Of a stretch of 36,154 nucleotides of DNA, positions 6,492 through 13,157 are shown one piece after another. Every line of letters starts with the position of its first letter. Within the stretch, counting starts at the first letter, position 1. Location of the stretch: NCBI GenBank assembly GCA_011523705.1, contig WTGC01000097.1:1-36154 (forward strand), written 5' to 3'. The notes beneath the pieces are model-generated. The model was not told where the DNA came from, searched no databases, and saw only the letters and a program-made list of their open reading frames with translations. This stretch comes from Chloroflexota bacterium (lineage in GTDB: Bacteria; Chloroflexota; Anaerolineae; Aggregatilineales; Phototrophicaceae). The position numbers were made by a program, and so were the translations under genes.

Positions 6492-8212
6492 GCCCCAAGG
6501 TCACCTGGCACCCTGACCGGGGCTTCCAGGTCCACAATGCCGATGACCTCCTGATGGAGGCCCTGACCGAGATGCAGGGGGGGCGCAAGAGCCGAGACGG
6601 CTACGTCGTCCCCCCTGCTTGGCCAGTGGTCGTCAGGCTGTCTGAGCTGATCCCCCGAGAGCACTGGGTGGAGGATGCCCTGAAGACAGCCATGCGGTGC
6701 AATGACCATGCAAGGTTCCTCAGCCACTTGGCTGGCCAGAGGGGCGAGCACTGGGTCAAGGATGCCCCGGGCGACATCATGCCTGCCATCAGGGTCCGTG
6801 GCGGTGAGCTGTCCCAGGTCCAGGACCGGGGGGCCGAGTGGCTGCAGGAGAGCCGCATCGCCATGCTGTGCGATGAGATGGGCAGTGGCAAGACAGTCCA
6901 GACCTGCGTGGCCATGGACGAGATATCAGCCCACGAGACCTTCAAGGCCCTGGTGGTTGCACCGGCCTCGGTGCTCCATGCCTGGGGCGAGCACATCATC
7001 CAGTGGACTGAGGGGGTGGTCCCCATCCCCCTGGTGGGCAATGCCAAGGACCGCCGGGACCTCATCCAGTGGACCCTGGAGAACGAGTCGCACTTCTGCT
7101 TCGTGGTCTCCTGGGCACTGCTGAGCCGCATGAGCCGCGTGGCCCACTGGCCCACGGTGGAGCGCACCCAGGCCCAGGCTGAGCCCAAGGAGCTGAATGG
7201 CATTGAGTTTGACCTGGTGGTGTTCGACGAGGCCCACCGGGCCAAGAATCCAGAGGCCCTGCAGACCAGGGCTGCCTGGTGCATTGAGGCTGACCGCCGC
7301 TGGGCGCTCACTGGCACGCCGGTCTCTGAGCGGCCTGAGGACCTGTGGGCACTGCTGAGGCTGGTGGACCCTGAGTCCTGGCCCAGCAAGCGCAAGTTCG
7401 TGGACGAGTTCTGCCAGGTCCGGCTGGACGAGTGGGGGGCGACCCATGTTGAGGGCTGGGACCAGGTCAAGCTGGGGAGGCTCAGCCGGTACGTGGCCCC
7501 CTACTACCGGCGCATGAGCATGGAGGACGCCATTGGCCGGCGCATTGACAAGGTGCGCCAGGAGCGGGTGGTGAGCCTCCCCAAGGCACACCGTGAGCAG
7601 TACGACCTCCTGGACAAGGAATGGAAGGTCGTTGCCGGGGAGTCTGAGACCTGGACTGACAACGCCCTCAGCCACCTGACCAGGCTCACCCAGTGCGCCC
7701 TCTCCCCCCTGGAGATTGAGGGCAGCCAGATCACGATGATTGGTCCCTCCCCCAAGGTGGCCGAGCTGAGGCTGCTCCTCAAGGACCTGCCAGAGGATGA
7801 GCAGGTGGTCGTGTTCACAGCTTCCAGGCTGCTGCACACCCTGGCTGCTGAGATGCTTCACCGCCACAGCATCAGCCACACAGTCCTGACCGGGGACACA
7901 TCCACCGGGGACCGAGCCGAGAGGATCAAGAGATTCCAGGAGGGGGGGGCCAGGGTCTTCCTGGCCACCACCCAGGCTGCCGGCGAGGGGGTGGACCTCA
8001 CTGCTGCCAGGACGGTCGTGCATCTGTCCAAACTGTGGAGCAAAGGCATGACCGACCAGGCAGAGGACAGGGTGCGCAGGTGGACCCAGGAGGGCGACAC
8101 GGTGAGGGTCATTGACATCATTGCCGAGGGCACCATCGAGGCTCGCATCGAGCGCGCCCTGGCCAAGAAGGGCGCACTGCTGGATGCCGTCACCCCCAAG
8201 GAGCTGGTGTGA
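6488..8212 (+). CDS. SNF2-family DNA helicase/translocase
   Basis: ATG 6488 overlaps the previous stop (ATGA), giving 574 residues. Motifs in order are Walker A DEMGSGKTVQ (about 129-138), motif Ia VVAPASVLHAW, DEAH (247-250) in VVFDEAHRAKN, motif III WALTGTPVS (272-280), and in the second RecA lobe VVVFTASRLLHTLA, LTGDTS, ATTQAAGEGVDLTAA and QAEDRVRRWTQ (motif VI). This is a standard SNF2 motor that tracks along duplex DNA and displaces proteins. The N-terminal 110 residues are a non-motor region. Phage SNF2 proteins are usually in replication modules and may clear host proteins or drive recombination. Codon use is AGG- and CTG-rich like its neighbours, so it is native to the phage. Confidence 0.92.
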   Translation: MSPKVTWHPDRGFQVHNADDLLMEALTEMQGGRKSRDGYVVPPAWPVVVRLSELIPREHWVEDALKTAMRCNDHARFLSHLAGQRGEHWVKDAPGDIMPAIRVRGGELSQVQDRGAEWLQESRIAMLCDEMGSGKTVQTCVAMDEISAHETFKALVVAPASVLHAWGEHIIQWTEGVVPIPLVGNAKDRRDLIQWTLENESHFCFVVSWALLSRMSRVAHWPTVERTQAQAEPKELNGIEFDLVVFDEAHRAKNPEALQTRAAWCIEADRRWALTGTPVSERPEDLWALLRLVDPESWPSKRKFVDEFCQVRLDEWGATHVEGWDQVKLGRLSRYVAPYYRRMSMEDAIGRRIDKVRQERVVSLPKAHREQYDLLDKEWKVVAGESETWTDNALSHLTRLTQCALSPLEIEGSQITMIGPSPKVAELRLLLKDLPEDEQVVVFTASRLLHTLAAEMLHRHSISHTVLTGDTSTGDRAERIKRFQEGGARVFLATTQAAGEGVDLTAARTVVHLSKLWSKGMTDQAEDRVRRWTQEGDTVRVIDIIAEGTIEARIERALAKKGALLDAVTPKELV

Positions 8213-8451
8213 CCACTGACTGGGTGAACCAGGCTCAGGGCGACCAAGAGCAGGCCCGGGTCAAGGAGGCCATGACTGATGGCGAGCTGGTCTTCCTGAC
8301 CGGCTGGCAGGGGAATGTCCCCGGCAAGGGTCCCTGTGAGGTCGCAGTGCTTGCCACTCCCCAGATGCCCGCGGGGGTGCTCACCATGATCCTGGCCTGC
8401 ATGACCCAGGGCATGGCCCAAGGCCCTCCTCCAGGGACGTATCCCGAATGA
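8209..8451 (+). CDS. Hypothetical 80-residue protein
   Basis: The start is GTG 8209, overlapping the helicase stop (GTGA), and the end is TGA 8449-8451 in an ATGA overlap. The 80-residue product has an acidic N-terminal half and a second half containing LVFLTGWQGNVPGKGPCEV and LTMILACMTQGM. I recognise no family. Its last 51 codons (from 8299) lie inside the 280-bp repeat, so a second copy of the C-terminal half exists at 9896-10048. This first copy is the complete one. It shows that the foreign insertion left the gene upstream of it intact. Confidence 0.7.
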   Translation: MTTDWVNQAQGDQEQARVKEAMTDGELVFLTGWQGNVPGKGPCEVAVLATPQMPAGVLTMILACMTQGMAQGPPPGTYPE

Positions 8452-8578
8452 CCCGCTCGGTCTCCAACAGCGAGCTGGCTGACTGGCGGACCTGCAGGCT
8501 GCGCTGGTGGCTGAGGAACGTCAGGGAGCTGGGGGTCCCTGAGCCTGAGGAGTCAGCAGCCCAGACCGGCACGCTGGT
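8299..8578 (+). repeat. 280-bp perfect direct repeat, left copy
   Basis: This sequence is identical, base for base, to 9896-10175. It covers the last 51 codons of the 80-residue gene and the first 43 codons of the Fe-S nuclease gene. The spacing between copies is 1597 bp, and the DNA between them (8579-9895) is foreign. Zero mismatches imply a recent duplication, ongoing gene conversion, or an assembly product. Confidence 0.97.
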
Positions 8579-8750
8579 ACGACGGCCTCACCGGCACGCT
8601 CGCCTGCGATGCCTTCGGCGACTGCGGTGCCGCCTGCATCGCGGTCTACCAGCACCTCGATCCAGCCGACCCGGCCGCCGCTGCCGGCAACGTGGTCTTC
8701 GAATACAGCCGCTGAGCGATCTGCGGGTCGAGACTGAGACGTTGCCGTGA
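8448..8750 (+). pseudogene. Truncated copy of the Fe-S nuclease gene fused to foreign sequence
   Basis: From ATG 8448 the first 43 codons equal those of the intact nuclease at 10045. At 8579 the sequence changes to foreign DNA and the frame continues with 57 unrelated, Arg-rich codons to 8750. The fragment keeps the first cluster Cys (Cys16) but lacks the His of the GxxxH motif and all catalytic residues, so it cannot be a nuclease. The RBS context is the same as in the intact gene, so a chimeric 100-residue peptide could be made. It is a by-product of the insertion. Confidence 0.85.
8578..8715 (+). pseudogene. 3' end of a bacterial LivK-type ABC transporter substrate-binding protein gene
   Basis: In the frame starting at T8578 the sequence encodes 45 residues ending at TGA 8713-8715. 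It begins YDGLTGTLACDAFGDCGAAC and ends VVFEYSR. The YDG(L/I)TG.L.CD.FGDCG pattern, with its Cys pair, is the typical C-terminal end of actinobacterial branched-chain amino-acid or urea type periplasmic binding proteins (periplasmic binding protein type I, LivK/UrtA-like). Only this tail is present, with no start, signal peptide or ligand domain. It is a passenger piece of a bacterial chromosome, not a phage gene, and marks the left edge of the acquired block. Confidence 0.75.
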
Positions 8751-9895
8751 GGACGCCAGTTCGCATTGCCTGCGCTAGCCGAGGCTCGTCCGATTTGTCA
8801 CACCGCTCGGCTACCCTGGAACAAACGCGCGATTCCGAGGAGATGCCGATGTCTGCTGTTGCGAACACCGTGGCGTCGCCGCAGTTCAGCTTTGTTGACC
8901 TCTTCGCAGGCATCGGCGGCATGCGGAAGGGCTTTGAGTCGGCCGGTGGCGAGTGCGTGTTCACCTGCGAGTGGGACAAGTACAGCCAGAAGACCTATCG
9001 CGCGAATTTCGGCGATGAGGACATCGCCGGCGACATTCGGGAAGTGCCTGCATCAGACATCCCGGATCACGACGTGCTCCTCGCGGGCTTCCCGTGCCAG
9101 CCGTTCTCGATCGCCGGTGTGTCCAAGAAGAATGCTCTTGACCACCCTCATGGTTTCGCCTGTGAGGCCCAAGGCACGCTGTTCTTCGAAGTCGCACGGA
9201 TCTTGGAGCATCGCCGTCCCCGGATGTTCCTCTTGGAAAACGTGCGCAACCTCGTTAGTCACGACCGCGGTCGCACGTTCCGAACGATTTGCAAGGTGTT
9301 GAGCGAGGAACTTGGATACGAGATCAGCCACCGGGTCATCAACGCCCGCGCGTGGGTGCCGCAGAATCGGGAACGCATCTTCATCTTGGGAGTTCGGGAT
9401 GGCACGCCCTTGGACCTTGAGGATCTGCTGATGCCCGGCGTGGAAGACGGCCCACTGCTCGACACGGTGCTGCACCCCGAGGACGGCAGCGAAGTGCCCG
9501 AGCCCCACTACACCTTCGGTGATGGCGGCCAAGTGTCGGAGCGCTACACGCTCTCTGATCATCTCTGGGGGTACCTGCAGGACTACGCCGCCAAGCACCG
9601 TGAACGTGGCAACGGCTTCGGTTACGGGCTGGTCGACGGCTCTCGAACGGCCCGCACCCTCTCGGCTCGCTATTACAAGGACGGCTCCGAAATCCTCGTT
9701 GACCAAGCCGACGACAATCCCCGCCGCCTCACGCCCCGGGAGTGCGCTCGCCTCATGGGCTTCGACGATCCTGACGGCGATCCCTTCGTGATCCCGGTCT
9801 CCGATACTCAGGCGTACAAGCAATTCGGCAACGCTGTCGTGGTCCCGGTGGTCGAGCACATCGCTGACTATGTGGCCTCTGCAATCTGAGTCGCC
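8579..9895 (+). other. 1317-bp foreign (bacterial chromosomal) insert
   Basis: The block between the two 280-bp repeats differs from the phage in composition. It is richer in CpG: I count 9 in 9601-9660 and 7 in 9661-9720, against 2 to 5 in sampled 60-bp phage stretches. It prefers CGC/CGT over AGG for arginine. It holds the 3' end of a LivK-like gene, a 133-bp intergenic stretch, and a complete C5 methyltransferase ending 6 bp before the right repeat. No transposase, integrase or terminal inverted repeats are present. An 11-bp sequence, ACCGGCACGCT, occurs on both sides of the left junction (8565-8575 and 8590-8600), which could have guided illegitimate recombination. Confidence 0.8.
8849..9889 (+). 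CDS. Cytosine-C5 DNA methyltransferase (Dcm/M.HhaI type)
   Basis: ATG 8849 is preferred over the in-frame ATG 8843 and upstream starts because GAGGAG (8837-8842) lies 6 nt before it. The 346-residue enzyme has motif [16 protein letters not shown] (about 15-29), motif [12 protein letters not shown] with catalytic Cys83, motif [10 protein letters not shown] (ENV at 130-132), motif [14 protein letters not shown], a target-recognition region (about 190-290), motif [15 protein letters not shown] and motif [14 protein letters not shown]. All core motifs are present, so it is probably active. It transfers a methyl group from SAM to cytosine C5; the target site cannot be read from the sequence. No restriction enzyme is adjacent. 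Its CpG-rich, CGC/CGT-using coding style marks it as recently acquired. Confidence 0.93.
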   Translation: MSAVANTVASPQFSFVDLFAGIGGMRKGFESAGGECVFTCEWDKYSQKTYRANFGDEDIAGDIREVPASDIPDHDVLLAGFPCQPFSIAGVSKKNALDHPHGFACEAQGTLFFEVARILEHRRPRMFLLENVRNLVSHDRGRTFRTICKVLSEELGYEISHRVINARAWVPQNRERIFILGVRDGTPLDLEDLLMPGVEDGPLLDTVLHPEDGSEVPEPHYTFGDGGQVSERYTLSDHLWGYLQDYAAKHRERGNGFGYGLVDGSRTARTLSARYYKDGSEILVDQADDNPRRLTPRECARLMGFDDPDGDPFVIPVSDTQAYKQFGNAVVVPVVEHIADYVASAI

Positions 9896-10048
9896 ACCGG
9901 CTGGCAGGGGAATGTCCCCGGCAAGGGTCCCTGTGAGGTCGCAGTGCTTGCCACTCCCCAGATGCCCGCGGGGGTGCTCACCATGATCCTGGCCTGCATG
10001 ACCCAGGGCATGGCCCAAGGCCCTCCTCCAGGGACGTATCCCGAATGA
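9896..10048 (+). pseudogene. Duplicate 3' half of the 80-residue gene
   Basis: These 51 codons, ending at TGA 10046-10048, repeat the C-terminal half of the protein encoded at 8209-8451. The N-terminal 29 codons are absent and no start codon with a good RBS precedes it. It is most likely untranslated. Its position ahead of ATG 10045 keeps the original leader of the nuclease gene. Confidence 0.8.
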
Positions 10049-10175
10049 CCCGCTCGGTCTCCAACAGCGAGCTGGCTGACTGGCGGACCTGCAGGCTGCG
10101 CTGGTGGCTGAGGAACGTCAGGGAGCTGGGGGTCCCTGAGCCTGAGGAGTCAGCAGCCCAGACCGGCACGCTGGT
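9896..10175 (+). repeat. 280-bp perfect direct repeat, right copy
   Basis: This is identical to 8299-8578. It supplies the 5' end of the intact nuclease gene (from 10045), so the insertion leaves that gene complete as well. Excision by recombination between the copies would remove 1597 bp and restore a 34557-bp ancestral map with both neighbouring genes whole. Confidence 0.97.
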
Positions 10176-10896
10176 CCACAAGCTGATTGAGGCCCACCTG
10201 GGGCACGAGGACCCAATGCTTGTCATGCAGGCCAAGGCCCAGGAGCGTGGCTTCCTCAGGACCGACCAGGTGGTGCTGGACACCTTCAAGGCATGGCAGC
10301 AAGAATGGGAGCGGCTCTATGCGGGGGTCACCATCCACGCCCTGGAGCAGACCCTGACGGCGAACGTTGACAAGGCTGTCTCCATCTCAGGCGTGGTGGA
10401 CGTGATTGGCCAGCGCGATGGCATGGCCATGGTCATCGATCACAAGACCACAGGGCTGCCCCTGTCCTTCTGGGGCCATGACAACGAGATGCTGGTGAGA
10501 CACCAGCTCATGCTCTACGACTGGTTGAGGTCCAGGCTGATGGCAGGCGCCGGCTCGTATGCCGAGCCCTCCATCGTGGCTGCCCATGTCATCTCCACCA
10601 CGGGGCAGAGGGTCAAGGTCCTGGAATGGATCATCAGCCCTGATGCGAGGGAGTCGTTTGGGGCAAACCTCATCCACCAGGTGGGCGAGGTTGCTCAGGC
10701 TGCTGAGATATGGGCCTCTGGGAACATTGATCCAACCGATGAGCTGTACCGCCGGCTCATGAACATCGGCAGGCACTGTGGCACCTGTGACTACCGGCCC
10801 CTGTGCAACAGCATCCTGACAGGCCAGGAGAACACTGAGAACGTTGCGAGAATGACCCTTGTGGAAGTACCTCGCCTAGCTTATCGGGCACGATGA
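10045..10896 (+). CDS. PD-(D/E)XK nuclease with Fe-S cluster (Cas4/AddB/RecB-like)
   Basis: The 283-residue protein combines a RecB-type PD-(D/E)XK nuclease core with an iron-staple Cys set. GTLVHKLIEAHL supplies the GxxxH motif (His45). GVVDVIG gives Asp119. VIDHKTTG gives Asp132 and Lys134, the D-x-K active site. RHQLMLYDW gives the Q-x-x-x-Y motif (154-158). Cys16 in RTCRLRWW pairs with Cys245, Cys248 and Cys254 in HCGTCDYRPLC to hold a 4Fe-4S cluster, as in Cas4 and AddB. Such phage enzymes resect DNA ends for recombination, in keeping with the Sak4-like and SSB genes downstream. The start is ATG 10045 with ATGA. It lies just right of the foreign insertion and is complete. Confidence 0.9.
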   Translation: MTRSVSNSELADWRTCRLRWWLRNVRELGVPEPEESAAQTGTLVHKLIEAHLGHEDPMLVMQAKAQERGFLRTDQVVLDTFKAWQQEWERLYAGVTIHALEQTLTANVDKAVSISGVVDVIGQRDGMAMVIDHKTTGLPLSFWGHDNEMLVRHQLMLYDWLRSRLMAGAGSYAEPSIVAAHVISTTGQRVKVLEWIISPDARESFGANLIHQVGEVAQAAEIWASGNIDPTDELYRRLMNIGRHCGTCDYRPLCNSILTGQENTENVARMTLVEVPRLAYRAR

Positions 10897-11114
10897 CTGA
10901 CGGACCTCTCCACCGCTTCCACATCGTCCGCGATCGGGGCTGTTGGTCTTGTGGCTGGGGTGGGGGCCACCGCTGGGTGGCACTCCCCAGCCGAGACCGG
11001 CCTGATGCCCGCTGGTACCGCCGGCGCATGGGCAGGACTGTGGACACAGTGGAGGAGGCCATGCGCCGAACCCGACAGACTGGGGCAGTTGGCCCCATCG
11101 AGGTCAAGCAGTGA
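10893..11114 (+). CDS. Hypothetical 73-residue basic protein
   Basis: The start ATG 10893 overlaps the nuclease stop (ATGA), and the stop overlaps the GTG of the recombinase gene (11111). The N terminus contains HIVRDRGCWSCGWGGGHRW, with a Cys-x-x-Cys pair that could bind zinc alone only if the protein dimerises. The C-terminal half is basic, with WYRRRMGRTVDTVEEAMRR. I recognise no family. Its place between an end-processing nuclease and a recombinase suggests a helper in recombination, by context only. Confidence 0.65.
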   Translation: MTDGPLHRFHIVRDRGCWSCGWGGGHRWVALPSRDRPDARWYRRRMGRTVDTVEEAMRRTRQTGAVGPIEVKQ

Positions 11115-11797
11115 CCGGCCACCTGCTTGCTGTCTATGGAGAGTTCAAGATCGGCAAGAGCTGGTTCGGCCAGTCCGGCCCTCCTCCCACCCTCCTCATT
11201 GAGACCGAGGAAGGTGGCAGTGCCCATGCCCCCACCAGGCAGGTCCCTTGGGAGTGGCAGACCTATGCACCCCCTCAGTGGGATGGTACCTGGGACACAG
11301 CGGTCGCGAGGATCAGCAGTGTCACCGACCTGCAGCGGGTCCTCCAGTGGGCCGGCCAGTTTCGTGTGGTGGTCATTGACTCCATCACCGACCTCCAGAA
11401 CAAGCACGTGAGGCACCTGGCGCCGCCCCCCCGGCAGATGGAGATACGGGACTGGGGCACCCTGCTGAGGGACTTCCTGGTGCTGGCCGATGGCTGCAGG
11501 CAACTCGCCCATCAGCCCAGCGGCCCCACCATCCTGTGGCTTTGCCGGTCTGCCCTTGGCGATGACGGCCGGTTCAGGCCCAGCCTCATGGGCAGGTTCC
11601 GCGACGATCTGATGTACGAGGTGGACATGACTCTTTACCTCTCCTGGAGCCAGGGGGGCGTTGAGCAGAGGGTCCTCCAGTGCCACCCAGCCCGCCACTG
11701 CATCGCCGGCGGGAGGCCCCAGGACAAGCTGCCCCCGGCAGTCCTGGACCCCAACCTCATAGCCATCATGCAAGCCATAGACCAAGGAGGACAATGA
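11111..11797 (+). CDS. Sak4-like RecA-fold recombinase (AAA_24 ATPase)
   Basis: The 228-residue ATPase has Walker A GEFKIGKSWF (GKS at 15-17) right at the N terminus and Walker B FRVVVIDSITDL (Asp90). A later ILWLCRSALGDDG strand follows. Size, N-terminal P-loop and strand order match the Sak4 group of phage single-strand annealing or RecA-core proteins. These promote strand exchange with the help of a cognate SSB. The next gene, coupled by ATGA, looks like such an SSB, and the upstream Fe-S nuclease could make its ssDNA substrate. The start is GTG 11111, overlapping the previous stop. Confidence 0.8.
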   Translation: MTGHLLAVYGEFKIGKSWFGQSGPPPTLLIETEEGGSAHAPTRQVPWEWQTYAPPQWDGTWDTAVARISSVTDLQRVLQWAGQFRVVVIDSITDLQNKHVRHLAPPPRQMEIRDWGTLLRDFLVLADGCRQLAHQPSGPTILWLCRSALGDDGRFRPSLMGRFRDDLMYEVDMTLYLSWSQGGVEQRVLQCHPARHCIAGGRPQDKLPPAVLDPNLIAIMQAIDQGGQ

Positions 11798-12510
11798 TGG
11801 AACCAATTGACTGGGGGGCAATCCACCAGCGGGCCGAGCAGGCCGGCAGGGTGCCCTCAGAGGGCGAGCACATCCTGACCTGCACGAGAGCCGACTGGGA
11901 CTGGACCCAGACGGGGAAGCGCATGATCCGCTACACCTATGCCGTGGCCCAAGGCCCTGAGCAAGGGGTGGAGGTCCAGGGCCAGCAGGTCCTCACCGAG
12001 GACAAGAACAGCGCGGTCCGCATCTTCTGCCGCTACATGGATGCCCATGGGGTGACCGAGGATGTGCGGATGCAGGCCACTGACCCCAACCAGCTCACTG
12101 CGATGATGGTGGGCCAGTCAGTGCTGGCCACCGTGAAGCACCGGCTGTGGCAGGGCGAGGTCCAGGCTGACCTGGAGAACTTTCGGCCGGCCAGCCTGGC
12201 CCCCCAGGGGGTGGCGATGCAGGCTGCCCCCCAGGCAGCCCCTGTGGCCCCACAGCAGGCTCCACAGCCTCAGGCGGTCTCACAGCAGCCGATGGAGCCA
12301 CAGGTCCCTCAGGGGGCTCCTGTGGCTCCTCAGGCCCAGCCCATGGCCATCCCTCAGCCGGCACCCCAGCCCCAAGCCCAGGCACCAGCTCCTCAACCAG
12401 TGCCCAATGAGCCTGTCCAGGGACAGGTGCCGCCAGAGGTTGCCCAGGCCCAGCAGCAGACATCAGAGTTCTTGGCCGGCGATCCGGCCCAGATGTTCCA
12501 GCAGAACTGA
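11794..12510 (+). CDS. Probable single-stranded DNA-binding protein (DUF669-like) with Pro/Gln/Ala-rich tail
   Basis: ATG 11794 overlaps the recombinase stop (ATGA) with AAGGAGG upstream; ATG 11797 is an equivalent alternative. Of 238 residues, the first 135 or so form a beta-rich domain (HILTCTRADWDWTQTGKRM, IRYTYAVAQG, QVLTEDKNSAVRIFCRY, VLATVKHRLWQ). This suits an OB-fold or DUF669-type ssDNA-binding protein. From about residue 142 comes a Pro/Gln/Ala-rich tail of some 75 residues, and a short C terminus with EFLAGDPAQMFQQN. A disordered tail before a C-terminal peptide is characteristic of SSBs. The acidic DDDIPF-type tip of classical bacterial SSB is absent. The functional call rests mainly on the Sak4 partnership. 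Confidence 0.6.
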   Translation: MMEPIDWGAIHQRAEQAGRVPSEGEHILTCTRADWDWTQTGKRMIRYTYAVAQGPEQGVEVQGQQVLTEDKNSAVRIFCRYMDAHGVTEDVRMQATDPNQLTAMMVGQSVLATVKHRLWQGEVQADLENFRPASLAPQGVAMQAAPQAAPVAPQQAPQPQAVSQQPMEPQVPQGAPVAPQAQPMAIPQPAPQPQAQAPAPQPVPNEPVQGQVPPEVAQAQQQTSEFLAGDPAQMFQQN

Positions 12511-12519
12511 GGCTCGGCG

Positions 12520-12624
12520 GTGACCCCGCAGGCTGACAGCAGACAGGAGGCCACCTGGCGCCACGCGATGGTGCTGGGGGGCCTCCTGTTTGCGTTGCTG
12601 GTCTGGCACTTGTCAGTCACATAG
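12520..12624 (+). CDS. Possible 34-residue single-span membrane protein
   Basis: A GTG at 12520 opens a 34-codon frame closed by TAG 12622-12624. After a polar start it encodes a hydrophobic run, AMVLGGLLFALLVWHLSV (about residues 16-33), long enough to cross a membrane. It lies in an otherwise gene-free gap and overlaps the hairpin at 12544-12588, so it may be chance. Support is the clean hydrophobic profile and the position right behind the SSB stop; the RBS (GAGG) is weak. Confidence 0.35.
   Translation: MTPQADSRQEATWRHAMVLGGLLFALLVWHLSVT
12544..12588 (+). terminator. Probable terminator ending the replication operon
   Basis: CAGGAGGCC (12544-12552) is the exact inverse of GGCCTCCTG (12580-12588), giving a 9-bp stem with a 27-nt loop that can pair further. 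TTT follows. A promoter for the next gene lies directly downstream. Confidence 0.5.
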
Positions 12625-12657
12625 CGATGATGTGCTAGACTGGTCCTGGAGGAGGAG
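12610..12657 (+). promoter_or_regulatory. Extended -10 promoter and RBS for the Cys-rich protein
   Basis: TAGACT (12636-12641) preceded by TGC is a good extended -10. TTGTCA (12610-12615) is a possible -35, though 20 bp away. GGAGGAGGAG (12648-12657) is followed by CC and ATG 12660, the same RBS block as at 2116 and 21484. Confidence 0.6.
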
Positions 12658-12659
12658 CC

Positions 12660-13115
12660 ATGACCATTCTGGGCGAGCGCAGGAAATGCGCCGGCTGCGG
12701 CCAGCGCATGAGCGTCAATGAGAAGGACTGGGGCTGGACCCCGGACCCTGACTGCCCTGGCTTCTGCCACAAGGTGGTCAAGGGCTCCTATGGCCGGGGC
12801 CGATGCTCTCGGCCACAAGGGCACAGGGGGAACTGTGGCCCCATGAGGGAGAGCGAGTCCGTCAGCGGTGGTCTCCACTGGCACATGGCCTGTCTGAGGA
12901 CTGCCAAGGGCGAGGTCCCTCCCCAGGCGCCCTCCCCCTCGGAGGCTCCCAGGGAGGAGCCTGAGCCAGAGGCTGCTGAGCCCACGATCAGGTGTGTGCC
13001 CTGCCGCAGCATCGCCCCCAAGGCCACCAGCGAGAAGCTGGTCAGGCCCAGTGGCAAGACCTACTGGGCCTGCGCTGAGTGTGCGGCCAAGAGACCTGAC
13101 ACTCCCAGAGCATGA
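12660..13115 (+). CDS. Cys-rich, zinc-ribbon-like protein
   Basis: The 151-residue product has many Cys and His residues in two clusters. The N-terminal set is RKCAGCGQRM, DCPGFCHKV, RCSRPQGHRGNCG and WHMACL. The C-terminal set is IRCVPCRS and YWACAECAAKR, a C-x2-C...C-x2-C zinc ribbon. A Pro/Glu-rich acidic linker (about 82-105) separates them. RCSRPQGHRGNCG resembles a short His/Cys motif repeated in actinophage proteins. It has its own promoter and strong RBS, so it is expressed separately from the replication operon. A regulatory or nucleic-acid-binding role is plausible, but the family is not one I can name. Confidence 0.7.
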   Translation: MTILGERRKCAGCGQRMSVNEKDWGWTPDPDCPGFCHKVVKGSYGRGRCSRPQGHRGNCGPMRESESVSGGLHWHMACLRTAKGEVPPQAPSPSEAPREEPEPEAAEPTIRCVPCRSIAPKATSEKLVRPSGKTYWACAECAAKRPDTPRA

Positions 13116-13142
13116 CGATGAGGCAGAAGTCTCACAGGTGCA

Positions 13143-13157
13143 GGTAGGTTCCCACCC
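13143..13157 (+). promoter_or_regulatory. 15-bp repeated element GGTAGGTTCCCACCC, copy 2
   Basis: This is identical to 3611-3625 and ends at the base before ATG 13158. No Shine-Dalgarno sequence is present. TAGGTT lies 7 nt before the start codon, which fits a -10 box producing a leaderless mRNA. In the other copy the element abuts the tRNA-like gene instead. Confidence 0.45.

Noticed and set aside
8747..8848. An upstream start for the C5 methyltransferase adding 34 residues
   Set aside because: The extension has no similarity to the family N terminus, and GAGGAG is placed correctly only for ATG 8849. ATG 8843 would touch the RBS.
8299..10175. Insertion sequence or integron as the cause of the insert
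   Set aside because: No transposase, integrase, inverted terminal repeats or attC-like structure; a 280-bp duplication is too long for a transposition target duplication.
10045..10896. CRISPR-associated Cas4 as part of a CRISPR system
   Set aside because: The Fe-S nuclease has Cas4-like motifs, but no Cas1, Cas2 or repeats are present; phage recombination nucleases of this type are common.
12180..12420. Tandem DNA repeat in the SSB-like gene
   Set aside because: The CCTCAGG/CCACAG words come from a Pro/Gln/Ala-rich tail with limited codon choice. No fixed period was found. The similar linker in the primase (16249-16370) has the same explanation.
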